From CAYSJU01 sp964431495 (GTDB lineage: Bacteria > Omnitrophota > Gorgyraeia > Tantalellales > Tantalellaceae): a stretch of 64,000 bases of DNA. A program made the translations under genes and the position numbers. Positions 1-8,419 of the stretch are shown in pieces. Each line of letters starts with the position of its first letter. The stretch's first letter is position 1. The notes beneath the pieces are model-generated. The model made no database searches, had not been told where the DNA came from, and worked only from the letters and a program-made list of their open reading frames with translations. Location: contig CAYSJU010000002.1 of assembly GCA_964431495.1 (NCBI GenBank), forward strand, positions 1 to 64,000, read 5' to 3'.

Positions 1-41
1 AATTAAAGCTTACTTACTTTTTATTCTTAACATCTTGAGAA

Positions 42-111
42 TAAAATAGGGACAGCGACCATTTTTTGTGCATTTCTATGCTTTAGGAAAATGGTCGCTG
101 TCCCTATTTTA
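42..111. repeat. Palindromic repeat family A, copy 1
   Basis: Two inverted arms carry the core AGGGACAGCGACCATTTT and its complement around a loop of about 20 nt. The right arm supplies the stop codon of glnS (TAA on the minus strand at 109-111). Three further copies lie near 21.0, 33.0 and 41.9 kb, and the loop sequence is most like that of the 41.9-kb copy. A role as a transcript-end hairpin or REP-like mobile palindrome is inference. Confidence 0.9.
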
Positions 112-1797
112 TCCCATGGCTTTTTCGATCTTGCTCCAGGTATCGCGTAGGGATACTATGCGGTTAAATACGGGTTTTTCACCGGAAGAATGGACAGGAT
201 CAACGCAGAAATAGCCCAGCCTCTCAAACTGGTAGCGGCTTCCCGGGGCCGCAGCTTTCAGGTCTGGCTCAACATAGCATGACTGCAGGACTTCGGTAGA
301 TCTTGGATTCAGATTGGATTTGAAATCAGCGCCCTCTTGCACGTCGTTGGGATCTCGCTTTGTAAAGAGATAATCGTATAAACGCACTTCGGTTTCGCGT
401 GCGTGGCGGGCTGAAACCCAGTGCAATGTTCCTTTGACTTTTCGTCCATCAGGAGCGTCCCCGCCCCGTGTTTCCGGATCATAAGTGCAGCGCAGCTCAA
501 TTATTTCGCCGGTTTTCTCGTCCTTGACCACGTCCGTGCATGTAATAAAATACGCGTAACGCAGCCGGACTTCACGGCCCGGAGCTAAACGGAAGAATTT
601 CTTCGGCGGGTCTTCCCGGAAATCATCCCGTTCAATATACAACACGCGAGAGAAAGGGACTTTCCTTGTCCCCATACCCGGATCTTCCGGATTGTTGATA
701 GCGTCCATCTCTTCCACCTTATCTTCCGGGTAGTTGTCTATGACCACCCGCAATGGCCGCAATACAGCCATAACACGCGGAGCCTTTTTGTTCAATTCAT
801 CACGGATACTGTTCTCAAGCACAACCATATCAACGATACTGTTTGCCTTTGCCACGCCGATACTCTCGCAGAAAGCCCTGATTGACTCCGGAGTATACCC
901 GCGTCTCCGCAAACCGGATATAGTAGGCATACGCGGATCATCCCATCCGCTTACATGGCCCTCTTCTACCAGTTCCAGGAGTTTCCGCTTGCTCAAAACA
1001 GTATGGCTGAGATTAAGGCGCGCGAACTCTATCTGCCGGGGATGATGGACCTCTAATTCGTCAAGGATCCAGTCGTACAGAGGCCGGTTATTCTCAAATT
1101 CCAGCGTGCAGATAGAATGCGTTATGTCTTCAATGGAATCAGAAAGGCAGTGGGTAAAATCATAGGTGGGATAAATGCACCATTCATCGCCTGTTCTGTG
1201 ATGCGCCATTTTCCTGATACGATAGAGTATCGGGTCCCGCATCAATAAATTATGCGCGGCCATGTCTATCTTCGCCCGCAGGACGCGGGAACCGTCCCCG
1301 AACTCACCTCGCCTCATGCGTTCAAAGAGGTCCAGGTTTTCCTCTACCGGCCGGTCCCGATACGGACTTTCCTTACCAGGCTCGGTCAATGTGCCGCGGT
1401 ATTCCCTGATCTGGTCCACGCTCAGGTCGCATATATACGCCTTGCCCTTTTTTATCAGATCCACCGCGTACTCATAAAGCTGATCAAAATAATCTGAGGC
1501 GTAGAACAACCGGTCGCCCCGGTCAAATCCGAGCCACCGCACGTCTTCATTGATGGATTTAACGTATTCTTCCTCTTCGGTCTCCGGATTTGTGTCGTCA
1601 AAACGCAGGTTGCACAACCCCTTATAATCAGCGGAAATACCGAAATTAAGGCAGATGGACTTGGCGTGCCCGATATGCAGGTAGCCGTTCGGCTCGGGCG
1701 GGAACCGGGTATGGACCCGTCCCTCATTCATGCCGGCTTTCAGGTCCTCATCAATAATATCCCTTATAAAATTTGAAGCACTCTTTTGCGTTTCCAT
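109..1797 (-). CDS. glnS: Glutaminyl-tRNA synthetase
   Basis: This class I synthetase charges tRNA-Gln with glutamine in the cytosol. The 562-residue length is normal. The HIGH motif is at residues 41-44, preceded by the GlnRS/GluRS signature RFPPEPNG. A KMSKS variant, VLSKRK, lies near residue 268, and the C-terminal beta-barrel anticodon domain is complete. Many bacteria lack GlnRS and use GatCAB, so direct charging is likely here, and a tRNA-Gln gene lies 5 kb away. It follows the GIY-YIG gene with a 3-nt gap and probably shares its transcript. The stop codon lies inside palindrome copy 1, so the repeat abuts or replaced the native end. Identification is firm. Confidence 0.97.
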   Translation of the reverse strand: METQKSASNFIRDIIDEDLKAGMNEGRVHTRFPPEPNGYLHIGHAKSICLNFGISADYKGLCNLRFDDTNPETEEEEYVKSINEDVRWLGFDRGDRLFYASDYFDQLYEYAVDLIKKGKAYICDLSVDQIREYRGTLTEPGKESPYRDRPVEENLDLFERMRRGEFGDGSRVLRAKIDMAAHNLLMRDPILYRIRKMAHHRTGDEWCIYPTYDFTHCLSDSIEDITHSICTLEFENNRPLYDWILDELEVHHPRQIEFARLNLSHTVLSKRKLLELVEEGHVSGWDDPRMPTISGLRRRGYTPESIRAFCESIGVAKANSIVDMVVLENSIRDELNKKAPRVMAVLRPLRVVIDNYPEDKVEEMDAINNPEDPGMGTRKVPFSRVLYIERDDFREDPPKKFFRLAPGREVRLRYAYFITCTDVVKDEKTGEIIELRCTYDPETRGGDAPDGRKVKGTLHWVSARHARETEVRLYDYLFTKRDPNDVQEGADFKSNLNPRSTEVLQSCYVEPDLKAAAPGSRYQFERLGYFCVDPVHSSGEKPVFNRIVSLRDTWSKIEKAMG

Positions 1798-1800
1798 ATC

Positions 1801-2040
1801 TTACTGCCCCAAAAGCTCTAATTTCTCATAACGGCTTAACTTCTTTATCTCCGCTTCTCTCTTTAATGCCTCTGACCTGTTCGGCCTGGTCTCATGATAA
1901 ACAAGCTTAACGGGTTTCCTGGGCCTCGTGAAATTTGCTCCCTGGCCTGAATTGTGTTCTTCTACCCGCCGTTCAAGGTCATTGGTTATACCTGTATAAA
2001 GCTTATCGTCTCTGCATTGAACGATGTAGACTTCCCACAT
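1801..2040 (-). CDS. GIY-YIG nuclease-family protein (YhbQ/URI-like)
   Basis: This small single-domain GIY-YIG protein has about 79 residues. The core VYIVQCRDDKLYTGIT corresponds to the two GIY/YIG strands. A conserved Arg (LERRVEEHN) and Glu (SEALKREAEIK) follow, as in the UvrC-type nuclease fold. Stand-alone members are common in bacteria and mostly uncharacterised; a DNA-processing role is inferred. The start was taken at the internal ATG (2040) because AAGGGA sits just upstream of it. The longer reading frame, from 2067, has no ribosome site. It lies directly upstream of glnS. Confidence 0.85.
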   Translation of the reverse strand: MWEVYIVQCRDDKLYTGITNDLERRVEEHNSGQGANFTRPRKPVKLVYHETRPNRSEALKREAEIKKLSRYEKLELLGQ

Positions 2041-2141
2041 GATGTTCCCTTGTCTTATTGTCTCCATCTATTGATAATTAAAGGATATATTATCATATTA
2101 CCGCAAGATTTTCATTATAAAATGACAGGGAGATTATGTGA

Positions 2142-2170
2142 TTGACACCTAAAAAGGTAAAATGTAATAA
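2142..2170 (+). promoter_or_regulatory. Sigma70-type promoter for trkA
   Basis: A perfect -35 box TTGACA (2142-2147) is followed after 17 nt by TAATAA (2165-2170). An AAGGAG ribosome site at 2194-2199 lies 5 nt before the trkA ATG. Confidence 0.65.
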
Positions 2171-2204
2171 TATTACTTTTGGTTGAATCTTTTAAGGAGT
2201 TTTT

Positions 2205-3563
2205 ATGAAAATCGTTATTGTCGGCGCCGGAATGGTCGGATATAGTTTAGCGGAACATTTCTCCAGCTTGAAGCACAATATCACGATCATTGAAAAAGAT
2301 AAAGCGCTTTGCGAACAGATCAACAGCAAGCTTGATGTTTTTGTGGTTGAGGGCATCGGAAGCAGTCCAGCCGTCCTTAACGAGGCGGGCATCGGGTCGG
2401 CCGATCTTGTCATCGCCGTTACCCCAAGCGATGAAACCAACCTGCTGGCCTGTAACTTTGCCATGCAGAATGGCGTCAAAAAAAGGATCGCCAGGGTCAA
2501 ATCGGACATCTACACCACCAATACGCCAAGTGTCAGCCTTGAGCAGCTTGGTGTTACCAGCCTGATCGAACCCGAACGGGAGGTAATGGAAAGGATCCTC
2601 CAGTATGTGGAACTGCCGGATGTGCTTGAAACTGCAAATTTCGAATCAAATAATATCTATCTCCGCGGTCATCGGATAACCGGGGACATGCCTGTAGCTC
2701 ATAAAACACTTGCGGAGATCAGGAATATAGCCGGAACTTCGCCAATACTCTTCGTGGTAATTGTCCGTGGGGGGAAAAGTCTTCCGCCCACCGGAGATCA
2801 AAAACTTCTACCCGGCGATGAAGTCGTGGCTATCATGCCTAAAGGATCTTTTAAAACATTCCGCTTGCTTATTAATCGCAAGGCCTCAAAGATGAAAAAA
2901 GTCGTGGTTTCGGGAGATTCACTAACAGCCATCCATCTCGCTGAAGCATTACAACCTTTATGCGAACAGGTCATTCTAACGGATCCGGATCTGGAACACG
3001 GTCACACGGCGGCGTCTATGCTTCAGGGGGTCGATGTGTTCCATATAGACTGCACAAACAGTGCCATGCTGGAGGAAATTAACATTAGTCAAGCCGACTG
3101 TTTCATCGCCGCCGGCAAATACGCGGAAGACAACACCATGTCATGCTTGATGGCAAAGGCCGAAGGCGCCGGTATGGTCATTGCGCTGAGAGACGACAAC
3201 CGGTATGAAAAATTATTCACCTCTCTTGGAGTGGACCATATTATTTATCCGCAGGAGATCACTTTGAACGCGATCATTGAAAAGATCCAGATGATCTCTA
3301 TCGGCGTGCACCTCAAGCTAAAGACCGCTGATATCGATATCATGCGTATTAGAGCAAGAAAGAACAGCCCGGCCACGGGCAAATCGCTCCGGCAGCTTGA
3401 CGCCCTTTTTAAGAAATCTATTATCATCGGCTGCATTATCCGTGAAAACTCGGTAATTATCCCGCAGGGAGATGCGGTTATCCGGAAAAACGATGAAGTC
3501 ATGGTCTTTAGCAATAAAGAAAATGCCGCTCTGGTCAATAGATTATTTAAACCCAAAGACTGA
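2205..3563 (+). CDS. trkA: Trk potassium uptake regulatory protein TrkA
   Basis: This is the peripheral membrane, NAD(H)-binding regulatory subunit of a Trk-type potassium transporter, with the usual 452 residues. It has two RCK modules. The first begins with a Rossmann motif, IVGAGMVGYSLAEHF, and is followed by an RCK_C domain ending near residue 220. The second starts at MKKVVVSGDSLTA, where the glycine-rich loop is weak, and also ends in an RCK_C domain. The gene is 5 nt upstream of the trkH channel gene and clearly cotranscribed with it. A single-module TrkA/KtrA belonging to another K+ system is at 36.2 kb. Confidence 0.95.
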   Translation: MKIVIVGAGMVGYSLAEHFSSLKHNITIIEKDKALCEQINSKLDVFVVEGIGSSPAVLNEAGIGSADLVIAVTPSDETNLLACNFAMQNGVKKRIARVKSDIYTTNTPSVSLEQLGVTSLIEPEREVMERILQYVELPDVLETANFESNNIYLRGHRITGDMPVAHKTLAEIRNIAGTSPILFVVIVRGGKSLPPTGDQKLLPGDEVVAIMPKGSFKTFRLLINRKASKMKKVVVSGDSLTAIHLAEALQPLCEQVILTDPDLEHGHTAASMLQGVDVFHIDCTNSAMLEEINISQADCFIAAGKYAEDNTMSCLMAKAEGAGMVIALRDDNRYEKLFTSLGVDHIIYPQEITLNAIIEKIQMISIGVHLKLKTADIDIMRIRARKNSPATGKSLRQLDALFKKSIIIGCIIRENSVIIPQGDAVIRKNDEVMVFSNKENAALVNRLFKPKD

Positions 3564-3568
3564 ATTCT

Positions 3569-5173
3569 ATGAACAAGAGCTTTATAACCTTTTCGGTCGG
3601 CAAGCTGCTGGAAATCCTTGCCTTCATTCTCCTTATTCCGGCAACGATCGCTTTTTTAGAGATCCCTTCAAAAGCGTTCCCCGACATCATTTTCAACTAT
3701 AAGCTTCTGGGATTCATTATCGCGATAGTTTCCTCTTTTATATGCGGAAAGCTTCTTAAAATTATCGGCAGTAAAGAACTGACCGGGACCGGCATCCGTG
3801 AAGGTTTTGCCATTGTCACTTTCGGATGGCTTATTTTAACCCTTTTCGGCGCGATACCACTCTTCGTCTATTTCATCTCCCAGGCTGAAACTGTTACGAT
3901 GAACGCGGGGATCCGCGCGTTCACCGACTCCTACTTCGAGATCATGAGCGGTTTTACTACCACCGGAGCATCTATCATAACCAATGTAGAAGCGCTTCCC
4001 CGCGGGGTCTTGTTCTGGCGCAGCATGACACACTGGCTCGGCGGCATGGGGATCGTGACCCTGGCGCTTGCGATACTGCCGGTTTTCGGCATCGCCGGTT
4101 ATCAGATGTTCCGGGGCGAGGTGCCGGGGCCGACTTCCGAACGACTCAAACCGCGTCTTGCCCAAACCGCCAAGATCCTTTGGGGGGTATACGCGTTACT
4201 GACCCTGGTCGAAGCGCTCCTTTTGAAATTCGGCGGCATGTCCGTTTTCGACTCCCTGTGCCACGCCTTCGGCACAATGGCCACCGGCGGGTTTTCCACG
4301 AAAAATGCGTCCATCGGGGCCTACAACAGCGCTTACATCGATTGGGTCGTTATCATCTTCATGTTCTTCGCCGGCATGAATTTTATCATTCACTACCAGG
4401 TTTTATTCGCCGGAAAATGGAGCCTTGTAAAAAACAACCGGGAATTCCATTTTTACGTCACAGTCATCCTGATAGCGATCATACTCAGCACAGTTGTCCT
4501 TCAAATGCGCGGTATCGCTCCAAAGGAACAGATCACCAGAAGCTTCCGGAGCCAGCCACTCCAGGAAAAGGCTCTTGAGCAAGAAATGGCCGTAGAAAAA
4601 GCGAAGATCCGCTCGCCTATTGACACGCTGCGCTACGCTACGTTCCAGGTGGTCTCCATAACGACTACCACCGGATACTCAACAGCTAATTCGAACATGT
4701 GGCCCAATTTTATCCGCTTCATGCTGGTGGTGCTCATGTTCTTCGGGGGGTGTGCCGGCTCTACCGGCGGCGGCATAAAAATGACAAGGATCATGGTGGG
4801 TATCAAGACCGCATGGCGGGAGGTGAAGACCATTATTCAGCCGCGGCTCATTGCGCACATAAAGATAGCGGGAAAGGAACTTAAGGAAAAGCAGGTGTCT
4901 AATATCGTAGGGTTTATAGGGCTTTTCCTGGGATGCTTCGTGATCTTTTCCGCGGTCATGAGCTTTCTGATAAACGATTTTACCACGGCTGTCACATCGG
5001 TCGTCGCAACAATGTGCAATATCGGTCCCGGTCTTTCCGGCATCGGCACAACACAGAATTACGCATGGATACCGCTTTCCGGAAAATGGATCCTCTCCCT
5101 CTGCATGCTCCTCGGACGGCTGGAGATCTACACTGTGCTTATCGCGTTCTCCCCGATATCATGGAAAAAGTAG
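3569..5173 (+). CDS. trkH: Trk potassium uptake channel subunit TrkH
   Basis: Integral inner-membrane K+ channel of the SKT family, 534 residues. It shows four membrane-pore-membrane repeats, with filter sequences recognisable as TTTGAS, ATGGFST, TTTTGYST and CNIGPGLS. The glycines of the filters are present. A cytoplasmic insertion rich in charged residues (around 310-350) separates two of the repeats. It works with the TrkA encoded 5 nt upstream. The divergent-repeat architecture and length match TrkH/TrkG better than the shorter KtrB found at 36.9 kb. Confidence 0.95.
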   Translation: MNKSFITFSVGKLLEILAFILLIPATIAFLEIPSKAFPDIIFNYKLLGFIIAIVSSFICGKLLKIIGSKELTGTGIREGFAIVTFGWLILTLFGAIPLFVYFISQAETVTMNAGIRAFTDSYFEIMSGFTTTGASIITNVEALPRGVLFWRSMTHWLGGMGIVTLALAILPVFGIAGYQMFRGEVPGPTSERLKPRLAQTAKILWGVYALLTLVEALLLKFGGMSVFDSLCHAFGTMATGGFSTKNASIGAYNSAYIDWVVIIFMFFAGMNFIIHYQVLFAGKWSLVKNNREFHFYVTVILIAIILSTVVLQMRGIAPKEQITRSFRSQPLQEKALEQEMAVEKAKIRSPIDTLRYATFQVVSITTTTGYSTANSNMWPNFIRFMLVVLMFFGGCAGSTGGGIKMTRIMVGIKTAWREVKTIIQPRLIAHIKIAGKELKEKQVSNIVGFIGLFLGCFVIFSAVMSFLINDFTTAVTSVVATMCNIGPGLSGIGTTQNYAWIPLSGKWILSLCMLLGRLEIYTVLIAFSPISWKK

Positions 5174-5282
5174 TAAACCGGATAAGATATCGGATAATTA
5201 TGTGCTGCAGGGGTACAGGTGTGGGTTTAAAACGATAAACGGTACTGATATAATTCGGGAAGCGGGTAACCGCGTTAGAAAT

Positions 5283-6287
5283 TCATATTTTTATAGCTTC
5301 GACCAAACCTCCAAAAGGTTTCTCTTTTTTGGTTGTCTTACCGATCAATGCAAGTCCGTCTAAAGACAAACCGGTCTCATCTAACAGCTTTTCAACATTT
5401 TTCTTGGGGTCGGTAGCTACATCAATTCCGAATTTGAATGGTTCCCCGGCCATCTTTGCCATTTTTTTCCAATAATATGACATTATCCAGGACCCTTCTC
5501 CATTAATTATTGCTTTTGAAAAGAAGTCAAATGTAATTATACTGCCTTTACCGCTGGATCTGGCTACTGCTTGCAATGTCTGCTTTATGCTCTCTTCTTC
5601 TAGATATATGGTAACACCTTCCCAAAGAAAAAATGTTTTTTTAGATGTATCATATCCATACTCTATCAGTTTATCTGCCCATGATTCCTTATTGAAATCA
5701 ACCGGAACAAAAGTGATCCATTCATGATCAATTCTCGCTTTTTCAAACGCTTCAATCTTGCATTTTTGTGTATTCTCTTTGTCCAGTTCAAAGACTTTAA
5801 TATTTTTTTCTTTACAATACTTGAATGCCCGTGTATCAAAACCTGCGCCCATAAATACGACCTGGTCCATGCTATTAATATTCTTTTCCTTCGTTTTGTC
5901 AAAAAACTCTGTTCTACAGTTAAGAAAACTCATCAATGTCGCTTTTTCGGGTTGAGGGATCCGGGCAATCTTTGGTATGTATCCGCAGATCCGATGTGCA
6001 ATAACAGCGGGTTCCATCGTCAACCATAATGCAGCTTTTGAAATATGGGGTAATGAGGCAACCATTTTAACCATCGTTTCATCTTCGCGTAATCCAAATA
6101 GATGTAAAATCCAACGGGAACCTAATGGCCTTGTAGATGTAAGCGATAAACCATGTTTCTTGCTGTAACGCATAACTTTAGCAACCAAGACAATATACCC
6201 GATGACGGTTAAAGGTAAGAGAAGTAACTGAATGATCAAAAAAATCGCAAACTGGAATATTTCATAAAAATCTGTTGAATTTTTCAT
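5283..6287 (-). CDS. Membrane-anchored SAM-dependent methyltransferase, LCMT/PPM family
   Basis: A protein of 334 residues. A hydrophobic segment at about residues 11-35 is likely a membrane anchor. A class I methyltransferase core follows, with the SAM motif FMGAGFDTRAF and the acidic ribose-binding ELDKEN. This is the leucine carboxyl methyltransferase-like (PF04072-type) family, whose bacterial members methylate mostly unknown carboxyl or hydroxyl substrates. A GGAGGGAA ribosome site precedes the ATG, and a strong promoter lies about 80 nt upstream. A 64-residue Cys/Gly-rich peptide gene lies upstream on the same strand. The enzyme family is reasonably sure; the substrate is unknown. Confidence 0.85.
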   Translation of the reverse strand: MKNSTDFYEIFQFAIFLIIQLLLLPLTVIGYIVLVAKVMRYSKKHGLSLTSTRPLGSRWILHLFGLREDETMVKMVASLPHISKAALWLTMEPAVIAHRICGYIPKIARIPQPEKATLMSFLNCRTEFFDKTKEKNINSMDQVVFMGAGFDTRAFKYCKEKNIKVFELDKENTQKCKIEAFEKARIDHEWITFVPVDFNKESWADKLIEYGYDTSKKTFFLWEGVTIYLEEESIKQTLQAVARSSGKGSIITFDFFSKAIINGEGSWIMSYYWKKMAKMAGEPFKFGIDVATDPKKNVEKLLDETGLSLDGLALIGKTTKKEKPFGGLVEAIKI

Positions 6288-6374
6288 CCGGTTCCCTCCA
6301 CGGACTTTTCCCTGCCGGCAGTATAGGGTTTACACAACTTCACCAGATACGATATTTACGCAGATGATAGGGTA

Positions 6375-6403
6375 AGTATCTTCCCGGTATTAATCATTGT
6401 CAA
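6375..6403 (-). promoter_or_regulatory. Sigma70-type promoter for the methyltransferase gene
   Basis: On the minus strand TTGACA (6398-6403) is followed after exactly 17 nt by GATACT (6375-6380). The predicted start is near 6368, giving a leader of about 80 nt. A short hairpin, CTGCCGGCAG, sits in that leader. Confidence 0.65.
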
Positions 6404-6419
6404 TATGAGTTTGGAGAGC

Positions 6420-6505
6420 GGTGTCAGGTCTCCCCATAGCACAAAAAATATAATAAATCGTGACAAAATTAACACAAAAAATGTGCTATGGAGAGGCCTG
6501 ACACC
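6420..6505. repeat. Imperfect palindrome with arms containing CCATAGCAC
   Basis: Arms of about 29 nt (GGTGTCAGG...CATAGCACAAAAAAT against its complement) flank a loop of about 25 nt. The right half (6466-6504) recurs as a 39-bp direct copy at 6834-6872. It lies between the Cys/Gly-rich peptide gene and the methyltransferase promoter. Confidence 0.8.
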
Positions 6506-6514
6506 AAAACTCAC

Positions 6515-6709
6515 TTACTCCGCACTGTTGCCTGGCCCATCACAGTTCAACGCGCTGTTGCCAGGCAAAGCGCAATCTTCGGCACCGGTGCCCGTTTCGC
6601 AGTCACTGCCCTCGCCGGAACCGGGGACGTAGCAGTATCCCCGCACGGACCCCTTGGCATTAACACGATACAGGGCTGGCTCTACGTATTTCTTCTTCTT
6701 CTTTGTCAT
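6515..6709 (-). CDS. Small Cys/Gly-rich peptide, RiPP-precursor-like (hypothetical)
   Basis: The 64-residue product starts MTKKKKKYVEPALYRV, a Lys-rich segment with a Y-x-x-P-x-L pattern typical of leader peptides of ribosomally made, modified peptides. The C-terminal half is rich in Gly, Ser, Pro and Asn. It has four Cys (GYCY, SDCE, EDCAL, LNCDG) and a near-duplicated PGNSA ending. I do not recognise a named family. No radical-SAM, LanM, YcaO or ABC maturation gene is present here. The nearest possible partner is the methyltransferase downstream on the same strand, which has its own promoter. The ribosome site is weak. That it is a gene, and that it is a precursor peptide, are both inferences. 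Confidence 0.5.
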   Translation of the reverse strand: MTKKKKKYVEPALYRVNAKGSVRGYCYVPGSGEGSDCETGTGAEDCALPGNSALNCDGPGNSAE

Positions 6710-6833
6710 AAATAGATTTTACCGATAAATCCCATGGATTTCCAGTTTTTTTTCTTCCTTTAATTCTTAACCCGAATTTAAAAATAGAACCAAAAACTGG
6801 GGGCAGACCTCTTGCCAAAACTTAGCGGTAACC

Positions 6834-6872
6834 AAATTAACACAAAAAATGTGCTATGGAGAGGCCTGACAC
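6834..6872. repeat. 39-bp direct copy of the right half of the 6420-6505 palindrome
   Basis: Identical over 39 bp to 6466-6504 (contains ATGTGCTATGGAGAGGCC). It looks like a solitary half-element. The surrounding 6710-6900 interval has no other gene that I can support. Confidence 0.85.
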
Positions 6873-6905
6873 TAAAACTTATACTAAAACCGACGAATGG
6901 ATATA

Positions 6906-6933
6906 AAAAAAGAGACCTGTCGGTCTCTTTTTT
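6906..6933 (-). terminator. Intrinsic terminator downstream of tRNA-Gln
   Basis: A 12-bp perfect stem (AAAAAAGAGACC with its complement) has a 4-nt loop and is followed on the minus strand by a T run. The symmetrical A/T flanks mean it could stop transcription from either side. Confidence 0.75.
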
Positions 6934-6935
6934 CC

Positions 6936-6995
6936 ATAAATATAAAAGAGGACTGTCCACTCGCTCCGCTTGGGACAGTCCTCTTTTATATTTAT
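6936..6995. repeat. Long perfect hairpin abutting the 3' end of tRNA-Gln
   Basis: Two 23-nt arms (core AAGAGGACTGTCC) are perfectly complementary around a 14-nt loop. The hairpin starts exactly at the last base of the encoded CCA of tRNA-Gln. Similar long hairpins abut tRNA-Leu and tRNA-Val in this window. It could be a 3'-end processing or termination element. Confidence 0.85.
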
Positions 6996-7068
6996 GGCTG
7001 GGATGCCTGGACTCGAACCAGGAATGGATGAACCAGAATCATCTGTGTTACCATTACACCACATCCCA
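6995..7068 (-). tRNA. tRNA-Gln (anticodon CTG), CCA encoded
   Basis: A full cloverleaf can be drawn. The acceptor TGGGATG pairs with CATCCCA, and the anticodon stem GATGA/TCATC encloses the loop TTCTGGT (anticodon CTG). The T stem is CCTGG/CCAGG with TTCGAGT. The discriminator is G and CCA is encoded. It lies 49 nt downstream of gltX on the same strand. Confidence 0.95.
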
Positions 7069-7117
7069 GCGGTATTTTAGAAATCTGTGAAAATATTATA
7101 CTATAAAAAGAACAATG

Positions 7118-8407
7118 TCAAACAATCGCCTTTTTTATCCTTTCTAACACCTTTTCCTTACCCAATACCTCCATCATCTCAAAGAGTCCCGCGCCTTCGG
7201 TCTTCCCGCTTATGGCCGTACGCGTTGGGTGGATAATCTTTGCGGCCTTAAGCCCTTTTCCTTCGGCAATGTCGCGGCAGGTCTTCTCGATATTCTCGGC
7301 TGTGAAAGATCCTTCCGGTATCCCATCCAGCTTTTCAGCGAAAACTCTCAGGTTCTCCCTGTTTTCGGGGGATCCCAGATATTTTTTCTTCCCTTTCTCG
7401 TCCACCGAATAATCGTCTTTGAAAAAACAATCTATCAGTCCGGCAATATCCCGCATTGTCTTGGCCCGTACCCTGTACAGGTCTAACAGCTTCCTCAATT
7501 TTTCAGGATCGATATTGGCTTCGGATATGCCAAGGTCCAAGAGTTGTTCTTTCAATAAAGTTTCAAGTTCGGCCGCGTCTTTTTTTGCGATATACTCGCC
7601 GTTGATCCACCTTAGCTTTTGCGCATCAAACCTTGACTGGACGTCTCTCATGTCCTTTATATCAAAAAGTTCTATTGCTTCCTTTAGTGGTATTACTTCG
7701 CGATCTTCTCCAGGAGACCAGCCGAGCAGGATAAGATAATTGGCCAGGGCTTCCGGCAGGAAGCCCTCTCTCTTGTAATCTTCTACTGCCACAGCGCCGT
7801 GTCTTTTGGACAGTTTGGCTCCGTCCTTGCCCATCATTAGCGGTATATGACCGAATTCGGGCGGTTCTTTTCCAAGGGCTTCATAAAAAAGGACCTGCTT
7901 GGGGGTGTTTGAAATGTGGTCATCTCCCCTGATGATATGCGTTATCTCCATATCGGCGTCATCCACTACACAGCAAAAGTTATACGCGGGAGAGCCGTCG
8001 GACTTTATCATCACCTGGTCTTTTATCTCGTCGGTATTAAAGATGATCTTTCCATGTATGACGTCATCAACCTCGATGATCCGGCCTTTTTCCACTTTGA
8101 ATATTATTGCTTCGCCCTCTTTATAGGCCTTGCCCGCCTCCAGTATGCCTTCGGCCGCTTTCCTGTATGCGTCAAAACGCCGGCTCTGGTATACTGGTTC
8201 TTCATCCCAGTCGATCCCCATCCATTCAAGGTCGGAGAGTATCTCGTCAAGGAACTTCTTATCAGACCTGACCCGGTCTGTATCTTCAATGCGCAGGAGG
8301 AACTTTCCGCCGGTATGCCTGGCATACAGCCAGTTAAAAAGAGCGGTCCTGGCGCTGCCCAGGTGCAGGAATCCTGTAGGGCTTGGCGCGAAACGAACTC
8401 GTATCAT
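7118..8407 (-). CDS. gltX: Glutamyl-tRNA synthetase (short form)
   Basis: Class I synthetase that attaches glutamate to tRNA-Glu. The HIGH motif is HLGS at residues 15-18 in the expected context (FAPSPTGFLHLGSARTALFN). The KMSKS motif is KLSKRHG near residue 198. At 429 residues it is some 40-60 shorter than typical bacterial GluRS; the reduction is in the C-terminal anticodon-binding part. Because glnS is also present, this enzyme is probably discriminating for tRNA-Glu, though that is inference. GGAGAA lies just before the ATG. tRNA-Gln follows 49 nt downstream and may be cotranscribed. Confidence 0.95.
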   Translation of the reverse strand: MIRVRFAPSPTGFLHLGSARTALFNWLYARHTGGKFLLRIEDTDRVRSDKKFLDEILSDLEWMGIDWDEEPVYQSRRFDAYRKAAEGILEAGKAYKEGEAIIFKVEKGRIIEVDDVIHGKIIFNTDEIKDQVMIKSDGSPAYNFCCVVDDADMEITHIIRGDDHISNTPKQVLFYEALGKEPPEFGHIPLMMGKDGAKLSKRHGAVAVEDYKREGFLPEALANYLILLGWSPGEDREVIPLKEAIELFDIKDMRDVQSRFDAQKLRWINGEYIAKKDAAELETLLKEQLLDLGISEANIDPEKLRKLLDLYRVRAKTMRDIAGLIDCFFKDDYSVDEKGKKKYLGSPENRENLRVFAEKLDGIPEGSFTAENIEKTCRDIAEGKGLKAAKIIHPTRTAISGKTEGAGLFEMMEVLGKEKVLERIKKAIV

Positions 8408-8419
8408 TTTTCTCCGTTT

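Noticed and set aside
6288..6374. Second c-di-GMP riboswitch upstream of the methyltransferase
   Set aside because: GTAAACC occurs, but GCAAAG, the GNRA hairpin and the second conserved half are absent.
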